Shown in pieces: positions 1-8,731 of a stretch of DNA of 64,000 bases. The stretch is from contig NZ_QGOL01000018.1 in the NCBI RefSeq assembly GCF_003259255.1, positions 27,442-91,441 on the forward strand, in the 5' to 3' direction. Source of the DNA: Algoriphagus litoralis. GTDB lineage: Bacteria > Bacteroidota > Bacteroidia > Cytophagales > Cyclobacteriaceae. The notes below the pieces were generated by a model, which was not told where the DNA came from, made no database searches, and worked only from the letters and a program-made list of their open reading frames with translations. Made by a program: the position numbers and the translations under genes. Every line of letters starts with the position of its first letter. Within the stretch, counting starts at the first letter, position 1.

Positions 1-1323
1 AAAGGATTCCACGTCTGCATCCTGTGCACCATGAATTCCGAGATAGCTAATATTCTCAAGTTTGTTCAGGCTGCCTGCGGGTTTATATTGACCATCCACT
101 GGGGCTATCGCCACGATAGCCTGAATGCTAAAATGATAGCCCAAGGGGATCGCAGCATCATCCGGATAGTGGTCCAGCCGATTCAGCATCGCGGCATGCG
201 CCACAGCTTCCCCACCTCGGGAGTGCCCAATCAGCGCCAGTTTATCCAAGTCAACTTGTCCAAAAAGGCCATGGGACGAATCTTGGGTCCATTCCTTCCA
301 TTGCCTCAGGTGCTCCAAGAGCATCCATGCCCGTGCATCGTTTTCTTTTTCCAACCCATCAGGGAAATCTGACCAGGAGCCGTTGAGGAAATTTTCATCC
401 ACTGATACAAAAATATACCCCCGGGAAGCCATTAGCTCCCCTAAGTATTCATAGCCGGGATCTGAAAAATCCTGCATCGGATGATTTCCATGGACAATCA
501 ATACCAACGGAAAGGGCCCCTCCTCTTTGGGTTTCCAAACCCGCCCATTTACCGGTAATTCTCGGTAATCAAATCCCCAATAGTGAGTTCGGTACTTGCC
601 CGACATTCCTTCCCAATGATCCAGAAAAGCCGTACCGTCCACCGACTCGGTCGTGTAGCTCACTCCATCGGCAAACTCTTCCCTTTGGATATCTTTGCCT
701 GATCCATAGGTGAAAAATTCAACTTCATAGCGTCCCAGTGCAGCAGGTGACTCAAATGGCAGTGGGGTGATATTCTCCTCGGCTAGTTTGGCCGCATTGA
801 TCAGCGGCTTCATCTCCAGGCCTCTGATCATCAGAAAGTACAGCGATGCTCCAGCCCCAAGCAATCCAATGGCAAACCCAAGAATTGCTACTGCCTTTTT
901 GGGGAAAGTCAATTTTCTGAAATGGGTAATCTTGAATATAGAAACTCCTGCCCCCAAAAGTGAAAAGACGAGAATCATGGCTACCATGAGTCGCTGATCC
1001 AATAACCTCACCAGGATTAATAGCGGTATGGAAATAAGAAGGGCGATTTTGTACCCTTTGGGAATCGCATTGAGCTGCTTGATGAGCCAAGAAGTCAAAA
1101 AGGCAGCTAACACTGATACCGCCAAAATCACCAGACCGAGCGCCAAAATCCATGGATCACGGAAGTTGATCGTCATGCCGATTACCTCGATTCCAAAAAG
1201 CAGAAAAGAACCTGCTAATAGACCAATTGCCGCACCTTTTTGCGCGGTTTTCCCCGGTTTTACCTTGGTTACTTGACGGGTGACCCAGGTTTTCAACCGG
1301 ATAAAATAGTGCTTTAGAGACAT
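1..1323 (-). CDS. alpha/beta-hydrolase family membrane protein (3' end cut by window edge)
   Basis: A continuous minus-strand reading frame of 441 codons begins at the ATG at 1323 and runs off the left edge without a stop. The N-terminal ~140 residues contain several hydrophobic segments, so the protein is probably anchored in the inner membrane. The C-terminal part is an alpha/beta-hydrolase domain. It has a strand followed by a VIHGNHP oxyanion-type turn and the nucleophile elbow GHSRGGE, then AIVAIAPVDGQYKP and a GIHGAQD segment that should carry the acid residue. The catalytic His is beyond the window. The fold and nucleophile are visible, the substrate is not. Dienelactone hydrolase-like or PAF-acetylhydrolase-like esterases are the nearest known types. 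The 3' end, length and downstream neighbour cannot be judged. Confidence 0.8.
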   Translation of the reverse strand, partial: MSLKHYFIRLKTWVTRQVTKVKPGKTAQKGAAIGLLAGSFLLFGIEVIGMTINFRDPWILALGLVILAVSVLAAFLTSWLIKQLNAIPKGYKIALLISIPLLILVRLLDQRLMVAMILVFSLLGAGVSIFKITHFRKLTFPKKAVAILGFAIGLLGAGASLYFLMIRGLEMKPLINAAKLAEENITPLPFESPAALGRYEVEFFTYGSGKDIQREEFADGVSYTTESVDGTAFLDHWEGMSGKYRTHYWGFDYRELPVNGRVWKPKEEGPFPLVLIVHGNHPMQDFSDPGYEYLGELMASRGYIFVSVDENFLNGSWSDFPDGLEKENDARAWMLLEHLRQWKEWTQDSSHGLFGQVDLDKLALIGHSRGGEAVAHAAMLNRLDHYPDDAAIPLGYHFSIQAIVAIAPVDGQYKPAGSLNKLENISYLGIHGAQDADVESF

Positions 1324-1566
1324 GGTGTTGCGTTTGATTTCTGAAAATACAGAAAACATTTTTGGATCCCACTTTTGGATTTTGGGGCTTTCAGATCCAC
1401 GGAACTTAATACTGAAGAAAATGCAACAAGGAATTGTGGGAACTTGATCTGGACAGCGTTTTTAAATGGGAGGCGAAAGCGATTTTCAATTTTTAGTAAA
1501 AGCCTGATTTTCGTCATCCTTTGGTCCATTTTCTCAGAATATATTTCCGCGTTTATTTACCCGATT

Positions 1567-1995
1567 ATGAAAAACATCCTTTGGTTTGGGAGATGCTCCC
1601 TGTTCGTTATTTTCTTCTGGTTTGGCATTCTGAAAGTCATCGGTATTTCGCCTGCAGAGCCTTTGGTCCATCGCTTATTCGAGCAGCTGCTTTCTGGATT
1701 GATTTCCTTTGAGCTGTTTAATCGGCTATTTGGCCTTTTTGAATGCCTGATTGGATTGAGTTGGCTGGCGCCAAAATTCACCCGGGAGTCCTTGTATGTC
1801 CTTTTATTTCACATGACGATTACCTTCGTCCCGGAAATCGTATTGCCAGAGGACACATGGCAGATGTGGTTTGCTCCGACTCTGGTAGGTCAGTATATCA
1901 TCAAAAATCTGGCGCTAATCTCTTTGGGTTTATTGATTTACAAAAGCAAGGAAAGTGGCCTTGAGCTTCTCAATGTTTCTCAAAAATCAGGATAA
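1567..1995 (+). CDS. DoxX/DUF417-like small membrane protein
   Basis: This 142-residue protein has about four hydrophobic helices (roughly residues 8-26, 50-67, 74-92 and 106-122) and a short charged C-terminus. The first helix with its FFWFGILK motif followed by an ISP loop resembles the DoxX/DUF417 (RclC-type) inner-membrane family, whose members sit near oxidative-stress genes. The ATG at 1567 was chosen because the upstream in-frame extension to 1375 is low complexity and overlaps the probable promoter area. The gene stands alone between two differently oriented neighbours. The family assignment rests on topology and one motif, so the function is unproven. Confidence 0.6.
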   Translation: MKNILWFGRCSLFVIFFWFGILKVIGISPAEPLVHRLFEQLLSGLISFELFNRLFGLFECLIGLSWLAPKFTRESLYVLLFHMTITFVPEIVLPEDTWQMWFAPTLVGQYIIKNLALISLGLLIYKSKESGLELLNVSQKSG

Positions 1996-2246
1996 ACAAG
2001 ATAGCCTCAGCCTTACTGAAACTGGTTTCGAAATCAGTGACATGAACAAGCTTCGGGAAGCTATTCTTTTAGAAAAGTGAAAGTTGATATCGGCACGCTT
2101 TGCACTTCTTGGTAGAAAAATCCGGGTTAAATCCAGATTTTCTTCAGAGTATGCTTGTGAGAAAAATAGGTCGTCATCATGGATATTTTTTTGTTTTAAA
2201 TGGAAGGAGAATATATTCATTGTCAAACCACACAACTCAAACAATC

Positions 2247-3572
2247 ATGAAATTCCCAAACCCATCTGCTGGCTTTTTTCTGCTACTTTTTCTCATCTTT
2301 TTCAGCGGCTCAGCTCTGGCACAGACCCACTTAGGATTTGCTACGGACCGAAGAGCTGGCGTTCACGCGATCATGATGAATCCTGCCGCTATTTCCGGCT
2401 CCAAAATGAAACTGGACATCAATCTGTTTTCTGCCAGCCTCTTTGCCGGCAATGATTATGCGTCTATTGATTTGTCCAATCTTGGCAAGTTTGAGGATGG
2501 TTTCAACTTTGGATCAGATGTAGAGACCAACCCGCTTGATCAAAACAACTTTTTGGGCAATGTGGACATCCTTGGTCCCGCGGTCCTGTTTCATATCGGA
2601 GACAAAAATAGTTTTGCCTTTAGCACACGCGTTCGGGGATTTTTCACGCTCAACAACATCGCAGGGGAATTTTATCAGGCAGTCTCCACAGACAACGAGG
2701 AGCTGGGGGATTTCACTGCAAGTATGGAAGATTTGGACGGTGTCATTCACCCTTGGGGAGAAGTCGGGCTTAGCTATGCCCGAATCTTACTCTCAGATGA
2801 TCGGAAAATGCTCAGCGCAGGTGCCACAGTCAAATATTTAGCTGGAGCAGGAGGAGTTTTCCTATCCAGTGGACAATTGGGGGCGAATTATAACGCAAGT
2901 ACCGAATCGCTTACCACCACCGGGAATTTGGATTTCGGCATTAGCTCCGGGTTCGATTCAGATGAGATAGACTTTTCGACTATTTCCTCTGGCTTTGGTC
3001 TTGATTTGGGTGTAGTCTATGAGGTCAGAGATGCGAGCTACTCCGACACGGACACATACAAACTTCGAATGGGAATTTCGGTCATGGATATTGGAGGCAT
3101 CTCGTACGCAGCTTCGGAACGCTACCTCTACAATATGAATGGTATGGTCTCCGTCAGTGATTTTGAGAATCAGTCCCTCGAGGAAATCCTCGATCAAAAC
3201 TACCCCGGGACAGAGCGACGCGAGGATCTACGCTTTGCGATCCCTACCACCCTTCAAGTATTTGCAGATTATGCGATCAATAAGGCCTTTTTCGTCAGTG
3301 CCAGTGGCTCGCTCGGGATCAAAGATCACGGAGACCTACCTGTATCTCGGACTGTAAACCACTTTCAAATTACGCCTAGATGGGAATCCAAATGGATCAG
3401 CGTATCCAGCCCTGTGGGAACCAGACAATATTCCAAAGGAATCCACTGGGGATTGGGACTGCGTGTAGGCCCTCTCGTGGTCGGCTCAGGGTCGGTACTC
3501 ACCAACCTGATCTCCTCTTCCAGTCAATCAGCAGACTTTTATGTAGGATTAAAAATCCCTATTTACCAGTAG
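2247..3572 (+). CDS. probable outer-membrane beta-barrel protein with signal peptide (DUF5723-like)
   Basis: The 441-residue product starts with a clear Sec signal peptide ending SALA-QT near residue 26. The mature part is rich in alternating aromatic and Gly/Ser/Asn strands with a NPAAISGS segment near the N-terminus. This is the pattern of FadL/PorV-like or DUF5723 outer-membrane barrels of Bacteroidota. The ATG at 2247 was chosen over the longer frame beginning at 2100 because it sits directly before the signal peptide. The role is not determined. Loose possibilities are a type IX secretion accessory barrel or a gliding-associated surface protein. It is flanked by intergenic DNA on both sides and is probably monocistronic. 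Confidence 0.65.
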   Translation: MKFPNPSAGFFLLLFLIFFSGSALAQTHLGFATDRRAGVHAIMMNPAAISGSKMKLDINLFSASLFAGNDYASIDLSNLGKFEDGFNFGSDVETNPLDQNNFLGNVDILGPAVLFHIGDKNSFAFSTRVRGFFTLNNIAGEFYQAVSTDNEELGDFTASMEDLDGVIHPWGEVGLSYARILLSDDRKMLSAGATVKYLAGAGGVFLSSGQLGANYNASTESLTTTGNLDFGISSGFDSDEIDFSTISSGFGLDLGVVYEVRDASYSDTDTYKLRMGISVMDIGGISYAASERYLYNMNGMVSVSDFENQSLEEILDQNYPGTERREDLRFAIPTTLQVFADYAINKAFFVSASGSLGIKDHGDLPVSRTVNHFQITPRWESKWISVSSPVGTRQYSKGIHWGLGLRVGPLVVGSGSVLTNLISSSSQSADFYVGLKIPIYQ

Positions 3573-3654
3573 GATTTTGATGAAGAGAAAAAGCTAAAGC
3601 GCTCTGCCTCCTTGGTCTTACGCTTGACTGATTTTTGAGAATAGGTTCACTCCA

Positions 3655-4115
3655 TCAGTCAAAATCAAGCAGATTTCCTGTTTCCTTGATGGTCAGTTCG
3701 AGGTGGTTTTCCTTAGTGAAAAATAAAAAGATATCATGAACTTCATCGTACTTGTCAAATTCCCAGATCCGGCCCTCCCATTTTCCCAATAGGATCTCCT
3801 CGATCTCATCTTCCAGCAACCAGAGCATTCCCTTTTTGTCCCGACCATAGATATCCACCAAACCTTTGACCAGCTCTTCCAGCACAGGCATCTGTACTGG
3901 CTTAAAGCTGGAACAATTAAAGGTCATCATCCGATTGTAGAGATTGGGATACGTGACCACTTCTACTTCTTCAAAGAGGTCAAAGATCGGAGCCGCAGGT
4001 TTTTTTTTGGAGATAAACTGGGGAAATCTTGAATGGCTCTCGGAGAATATTCCGAACCGGGATAGTCTTCCAAACTGATCCCTATCAGCGCTTCAATTCT
4101 TTTGTTGTAGTCCAT
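3655..4115 (-). pseudogene. small hypothetical gene split by a frameshift at an A9 tract
   Basis: Two minus-strand frames join at a homopolymer. The first starts with ATG at 4115 and stops at 3963 (50 codons). The second is open from a stop near 4095, has no good ATG before residue ~20 of its conserved-looking part, and ends at 3655. They meet at nine A residues (nine T on the plus strand, 4000-4008). One extra A, or a -1 slip on A-AAA-AAA, would give a single 153-residue protein (MDYNKRIEALIG... to ...GNLLDFD) with a lysine run at the junction and an acidic C-terminal half. No family was recognised. The break could be a sequencing error, a true frameshift mutation, or programmed slippage, and the sequence alone cannot decide. 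Confidence 0.6.
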
Positions 4116-4359
4116 GTAGCGATGTGATTAGATCCATCAAACTACTAAAAATCAGAAAAATACTCTTTGACCGAATCTTCTAAAATTTCTAACCTAAGCG
4201 CTTGGTATTTATGGTTTTGCATTTGTGCTTTCCCTTACTAATTACCACATAAGCTACTTTTCAAGCAAAAAACTGCCAGAGGTTAGAATCCCTCTTTTCA
4301 CCAAGTTTAACAGCCACGATTGATTTGCCTTTTTAAATTCGGGCTGTAATCCCACCGCC

Positions 4360-5238
4360 ATGAAATACCTCTTGCTCCTTTTTTGCCTGCTTTCCCAACT
4401 TGCTTCAGCACAGACTCCGCTCTCCTACACCAATGCCAGCGGAGAGAAGCATCTGGCAGGCCGCTTTGACCTGAATGTCCTGCGAACCGACACGACATAC
4501 AGCGCTTGGTATGAAGAAAACCTCGCCAAATTCAAACTCAAGGGAGCAGACACTTCATGGAAAACTGCTCTGAGCGACACGGAAGTGGAAATCTACCTCG
4601 GTACCTGGTGCGGAGACAGCAAGCGATGGGTGCCGCAGTTTGTTAAGCTCTGGAACGAACTGGGTCTGGATGAATCCCAGCTCACCTTTACCGCGCTCTA
4701 CGATGGAGAGGAGCAGTACAAGCAGGGACCAAATGGGGAGGAAAAGGGATTGCAGATTCACCGAGTACCTACGTTTATCTTCAAAAAAGAGGGATTGGAA
4801 TATGCCCGCATCGTGGAATCTCCGCGAAATGATCTGGAAAAAGATCTAGCGCAAATCGCTGTGGGCTTCCCTTCAGAGCCAAACTATCGGGCAGCATCCT
4901 ACCTCCTAGACTTATTCGAAAAGGAACCGATGGACTCGATCTGGAAGAATGTCAACTATCACTTGGGAGAAGTCTATGGTTTGGTTGGCAAAGAGGTGGA
5001 GCTGAATACGCTGGGCTTTGTATTCCAATATTCGGATCGCATGCCTCAGGCGCTGATGACCTTCCTTTACAATACGGTGATCTACCCCTATTCTCCTCGG
5101 GTACAGAATAGCTACGCAGATGCACTGCGAATCAGCGGAGACAAAGAATCCGCCATCGCAGTCTATGAGAAAGTCCTGACCCTTGATCCTACCCATGAAA
5201 ATGCCACAGCCCAATTGAAAATCCTCAAACCGGATTAA
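4360..5238 (+). CDS. secreted thioredoxin-like protein with C-terminal TPR-type helices
   Basis: The 292-residue product has a signal peptide (cleavage near ASA-QT, residue 18). A thioredoxin-fold domain follows, with the active-site-like segment GTWCGDSKRW around residue 86 and a downstream cis-Pro segment HRVPTF. The second Cys of the usual CxxC is replaced by Ser (WCGDS), so a simple dithiol oxidoreductase mechanism is unlikely. Residues ~225-290 look like one or two TPR-type helix pairs (YADALRISGDKESAIAVYEKVLTLDP). It should be periplasmic. No operon partner is close, and the next gene starts about 245 bases downstream behind its own promoter. Confidence 0.75.
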   Translation: MKYLLLLFCLLSQLASAQTPLSYTNASGEKHLAGRFDLNVLRTDTTYSAWYEENLAKFKLKGADTSWKTALSDTEVEIYLGTWCGDSKRWVPQFVKLWNELGLDESQLTFTALYDGEEQYKQGPNGEEKGLQIHRVPTFIFKKEGLEYARIVESPRNDLEKDLAQIAVGFPSEPNYRAASYLLDLFEKEPMDSIWKNVNYHLGEVYGLVGKEVELNTLGFVFQYSDRMPQALMTFLYNTVIYPYSPRVQNSYADALRISGDKESAIAVYEKVLTLDPTHENATAQLKILKPD

Positions 5239-5411
5239 ACTCAGCGCTTCGCAAAAGTTGAAGCAACCAAGACACGCAGCTCAAGCGTTAAAAATTCCCC
5301 TCCCTCCTCCAAACCTAATCAAAGGCCCGATAACCCATAATTCAGGAAATCCTAGGAGGTAATTTTTATCAAATTGTTTCCTCTTTTAAGCTTTTATGAA
5401 CATTCCCTACC

Positions 5412-5428
5412 ATGTTAATTTTTAACAT
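5412..5428. promoter_or_regulatory. perfect inverted repeat, possible operator
   Basis: The 7-base arms ATGTTAA and TTAACAT are separated by TTT. The repeat lies about 22 bases before a perfect -7 box and overlaps the expected -33 region, with its centre near -43 relative to the inferred start of transcription. Such a place suits either an activator or a blocking repressor. The regulator is unknown. Confidence 0.45.
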
Positions 5429-5449
5429 CCCCTAGGCTTAGCGCGGCTC

Positions 5450-5457
5450 TAGCTTTG
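5450..5457 (+). promoter_or_regulatory. Bacteroidota -7 promoter box TAGCTTTG
   Basis: This is an exact TAnnTTTG match 26 bases before the ATG of the Oar-like receptor gene. No clear TTTG is seen at -33, where the inverted repeat at 5412-5428 lies instead. That may mean the promoter needs an activator. Confidence 0.55.
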
Positions 5458-5483
5458 AACGATCAATCAATCTGTTCAAATCT

Positions 5484-8400
5484 ATGAGATTAAAAAAATT
5501 TACCCACAGCGCTTACCTTGCCCTGATGCTACTGTTTTGCATCACGCTTGGTCAAGAGGCCTTTTCGCAGGCAGTCAATGCGACCCTTTCCGGAAAACTT
5601 ACCGACAGCAGTGGTGAAGTACTGATCGGCGCACAAGTTTTGGTAAAAAACGAACTGACCGGCTTCACCGCTGCCACAGTGACAGGAATGACGGGGAATT
5701 ACATTGTTTCTCAGATTCCCTTGGGCACCAATTACACCGTAACAGCCACCTACATGGGATACGGCACCAAGTCTTTCACCGGGATCGCACTGAACCAAGG
5801 AGATAACATCAAGCTGGATATTGTCCTGAGTGAGGAAGCACAGCAGCTTGGCGAAGTGAGCGTCGTTGCCAATTCGATTGCCAATAGCATAGATCGATTT
5901 GGTAGCTCCACGGCGGTATCTGCCAAAGACATGGCTACACTTCCAGTAAACGGAAGAAACTTCAATTCACTGGTGGATCTTTCGCCTGTTTCCAATGGCA
6001 ATAGCCTTTTGGGTCAGCTCTTTTCCTCGACCAATTATACCATAGACGGGATGACCAACCGGAGTCCGCTTTCGAGTGGCTCAACCAATAGAGGCCCATT
6101 TTCGATTTCGATGGAAGCCATCCGGGAATTCGAAGTAGTCACCAACGACTACGATGTCACCAATGGCAGAAGCGGCGGCGGTATCATCAGTGCTGTGACT
6201 AAGACCGGTACCAATCGTGTGGAAGGTTCCGCCTTCTTTTTCAATCGCGCAGACTGGCTAGCAAGTAAGTACGATACCCGTGGAAATATCCGAACCAATG
6301 ATTTCGCCATTCAGCAATACGGGATCACGCTAGGCGGTCCGATCATTAAGGATAAGCTTCACTATTTCTTCGCATACGACGGTCAGCGGGATGCCAGACC
6401 TTTGTTTATTGCGGATATCCGGACGCCGGAAGATGAAGTCCGGTACAATCTTTCCCAGGAATCCCTAGACCGTTATCTACAGATTGCCCGCACCAAATAT
6501 GGGGTGGCTGATTCTCCGCAAACCGGAAGTTTTGACAAACTCCGCTACTCACACACGGCATTTGCAAGATTGGACTACCAGATCAACCCTTCCAATTTGC
6601 TTACCATTCGAAACAACTTCTCTTGGGATCTCAACAGTCAGGGAGTCTCTGACAACACAACGATCAACTTGTATGAAGTGTACGGGGATCACCTATCCAA
6701 AGCTAACAGCCTGATGGCATCCCTTCGTACGGTACTTGCTCCCAACCTGACCAACGAAATCAAGCTTCAATACCTCTATACTTTGGATGATGGCCGGCCA
6801 AGCGAACAGCTTCCAAGTGAAAACATCCCCAGAGCAATCGTACAGCGAGTGGAGTCGGTAGTGAATGACCGAAACGTCAATACCAACATCCAGATCGGTG
6901 GTCAGCGGTACCTACCAGAGCGTTTTGAATCCCACGTTTACCAACTAGTCAATAACCTGTATTTCAACAAAGGAAAGACGAATTATACCTTCGGAATGGA
7001 CTTGTTGTTGAATAAATTGACTTCATTGGCTACCAGCGAATTCAATGGCAGATTCTGGTTTACAGGCTTGAATAATTTCGACAACCGTACTCCGTACCGC
7101 TATGCTAGAGAAGTGGCTTTGGTAGATCCTACCGTGAAGCAAAACATCTTTGGGGGTGGCATCTATGCGCAAGCGGATACTGACCTTGGTCGCGGGATGA
7201 ACTTAATCGTAGGACTTCGTGGAGATTACACGACCTATCAAAATTCGCCAAACTTCAATCAGACTGTTTTTGATGAGCTAGGTCTCCGGACTGACGTGAA
7301 AACGGGTGGATTTCAGATTCAGCCAAGAGTCCAGTTCACTTGGGATGTAAATGAGCGCCAGACGGATATCATCCGGGTAGGTGCTGGGATTTTTGGTTCA
7401 GCACTGAACAACTACACGGATGTGAATAACCTCCAATTTGACGGAACAAAAATCGTAGCCATCGATGTCACAGGAGCAAATGTACCTACTCCGGACTTTG
7501 AATCTTACCGCAACGATCCATCCACCGCCCCGGGTGTAGATCTGCTGAACAACCCCAACATCTCCCCTGTCACCACGATCAACATGAACAGTGAAGATCT
7601 GAAAGTGCCAACTGTCTACAAGGCCAATGCAATGTACAGCCGAATCATTAATAACCGATTCCGTGTGGGCGCCAACTTCATCGCGTCTATCGCCAGAAAC
7701 AATTATATGTACCTGGATCGAAACATTGCCGATCAGCCTTTCTTCAGATTGGAAAATGAAGGCAACAGAGGGGTTTTTGTCCCCGCAGAAACCATCAGCA
7801 CAACCAACGGGAATGCAGATTGGACACAGGGAAGAAAGACAACAGAAGTCGGACGTGTATTGGAATTGGTCAGTGAAGGTAAAAACAACACTTACACTGT
7901 CGTAATCGATGGTACCTACCGATACTTCAAGGACGGACAGATCACAGTAAGCTATACTTGGAATGACTCCAAGGACAACACTTCCTTCAATGGAAACGTG
8001 GCCAACAGTGCTACCCTGTTTCAGGCGGTAATTGATGATCCTAGAGACCTGTCGCGGATGAGCTATTCCAATGGTCAGTTTAGAAACAAAGTAGTGCTCT
8101 ATGGCACGCTGCCAACTTTCAAAGGATTCACCGTCGGTGTGCGATACTCGGGAATCGGAGGAACACGCTACTCATTGGTGGTGAATGGAAATGTCAACGG
8201 GGACTTTGTAAACTCCAACGATTTGGCTTTTGCCTTTGACCCCAGTGCAGCGGGAGTACCTGAGAACATTAGTCAGGCGATGCAGGAAGTATTGGCAAAC
8301 CCGGATAACCTAGCCAAAGAGTACATCCAGAACAGCCTTGGTCAGGTAGCAGCAAGAAATGGAGGGGAAAATGGCTACTTCGGAAACTGGGACATGAGGG

Positions 8401-8654
8401 TGGCCAAGAAAATCTTCTTTACCAAAAGCAAACAGTCTGGCCTTGAACTCGGTGCAGATATTTTCAACGTAGCCAACCTGCTGAACAAAGAGTGGGGCAC
8501 CACCAAAAATCTCGGCAATCAAAACTTGATGACCATCAGAAATTTTGACCCGGTCAACAGACAATATGTCTACGAAATCAATCCCAATGTAGGTGTCGCC
8601 AATCCAGGCGGAACTCCATATCAAATCCAGATTTCAGGTAGAGTTTTCTTTTAA
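5484..8654 (+). CDS. Oar-like TonB-dependent outer-membrane receptor
   Basis: The 1056-residue outer-membrane protein has a signal peptide (to about residue 29). A CarboxypepD_reg-like beta-sandwich (~33-115, GKLTDSSGEVLIGAQVLVKN) follows, then a plug domain (~120-250, with VNGRNFNSLVDLSP and TIDGMTN) and a long beta barrel ending in Phe-Phe as is usual for BamA substrates. The plug type and SGGGIISAVTKTGTN are typical of Oar/Cna-B-type receptors. The substrate is unknown, though peptides or large polymers are possible. No SusD partner follows. The next gene, a secreted phosphodiesterase, lies 77 bases downstream behind a good terminator hairpin, so the two may be only partly co-transcribed. 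Confidence 0.9.
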   Translation: MRLKKFTHSAYLALMLLFCITLGQEAFSQAVNATLSGKLTDSSGEVLIGAQVLVKNELTGFTAATVTGMTGNYIVSQIPLGTNYTVTATYMGYGTKSFTGIALNQGDNIKLDIVLSEEAQQLGEVSVVANSIANSIDRFGSSTAVSAKDMATLPVNGRNFNSLVDLSPVSNGNSLLGQLFSSTNYTIDGMTNRSPLSSGSTNRGPFSISMEAIREFEVVTNDYDVTNGRSGGGIISAVTKTGTNRVEGSAFFFNRADWLASKYDTRGNIRTNDFAIQQYGITLGGPIIKDKLHYFFAYDGQRDARPLFIADIRTPEDEVRYNLSQESLDRYLQIARTKYGVADSPQTGSFDKLRYSHTAFARLDYQINPSNLLTIRNNFSWDLNSQGVSDNTTINLYEVYGDHLSKANSLMASLRTVLAPNLTNEIKLQYLYTLDDGRPSEQLPSENIPRAIVQRVESVVNDRNVNTNIQIGGQRYLPERFESHVYQLVNNLYFNKGKTNYTFGMDLLLNKLTSLATSEFNGRFWFTGLNNFDNRTPYRYAREVALVDPTVKQNIFGGGIYAQADTDLGRGMNLIVGLRGDYTTYQNSPNFNQTVFDELGLRTDVKTGGFQIQPRVQFTWDVNERQTDIIRVGAGIFGSALNNYTDVNNLQFDGTKIVAIDVTGANVPTPDFESYRNDPSTAPGVDLLNNPNISPVTTINMNSEDLKVPTVYKANAMYSRIINNRFRVGANFIASIARNNYMYLDRNIADQPFFRLENEGNRGVFVPAETISTTNGNADWTQGRKTTEVGRVLELVSEGKNNTYTVVIDGTYRYFKDGQITVSYTWNDSKDNTSFNGNVANSATLFQAVIDDPRDLSRMSYSNGQFRNKVVLYGTLPTFKGFTVGVRYSGIGGTRYSLVVNGNVNGDFVNSNDLAFAFDPSAAGVPENISQAMQEVLANPDNLAKEYIQNSLGQVAARNGGENGYFGNWDMRVAKKIFFTKSKQSGLELGADIFNVANLLNKEWGTTKNLGNQNLMTIRNFDPVNRQYVYEINPNVGVANPGGTPYQIQISGRVFF

Positions 8655-8669
8655 ATCAATCTCTTATTC

Positions 8670-8708
8670 AGAAATCCGGCAACCGAGGTGTGGCTGGATT
8701 TCTTTTTT
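8670..8708 (+). terminator. Rho-independent terminator after the Oar-like receptor gene
   Basis: Arms AGAAATCCGGC (8670-8680) and GCTGGATTTCT (8693-8703) form an 11-pair stem with one G-T wobble and a 12-base loop, followed by a run of six T. It ends only 24 bases before the phosphodiesterase start codon, so it would terminate or attenuate read-through. Confidence 0.75.
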
Positions 8709-8731
8709 GAATCCCCCAACTACAAAGATTT

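Noticed and set aside
1987..2244. 85-codon minus-strand frame in the gap before the outer-membrane protein gene
   Set aside because: No recognisable protein features, overlaps the expected promoter of the plus-strand gene, and runs into the end of the DoxX-like gene.
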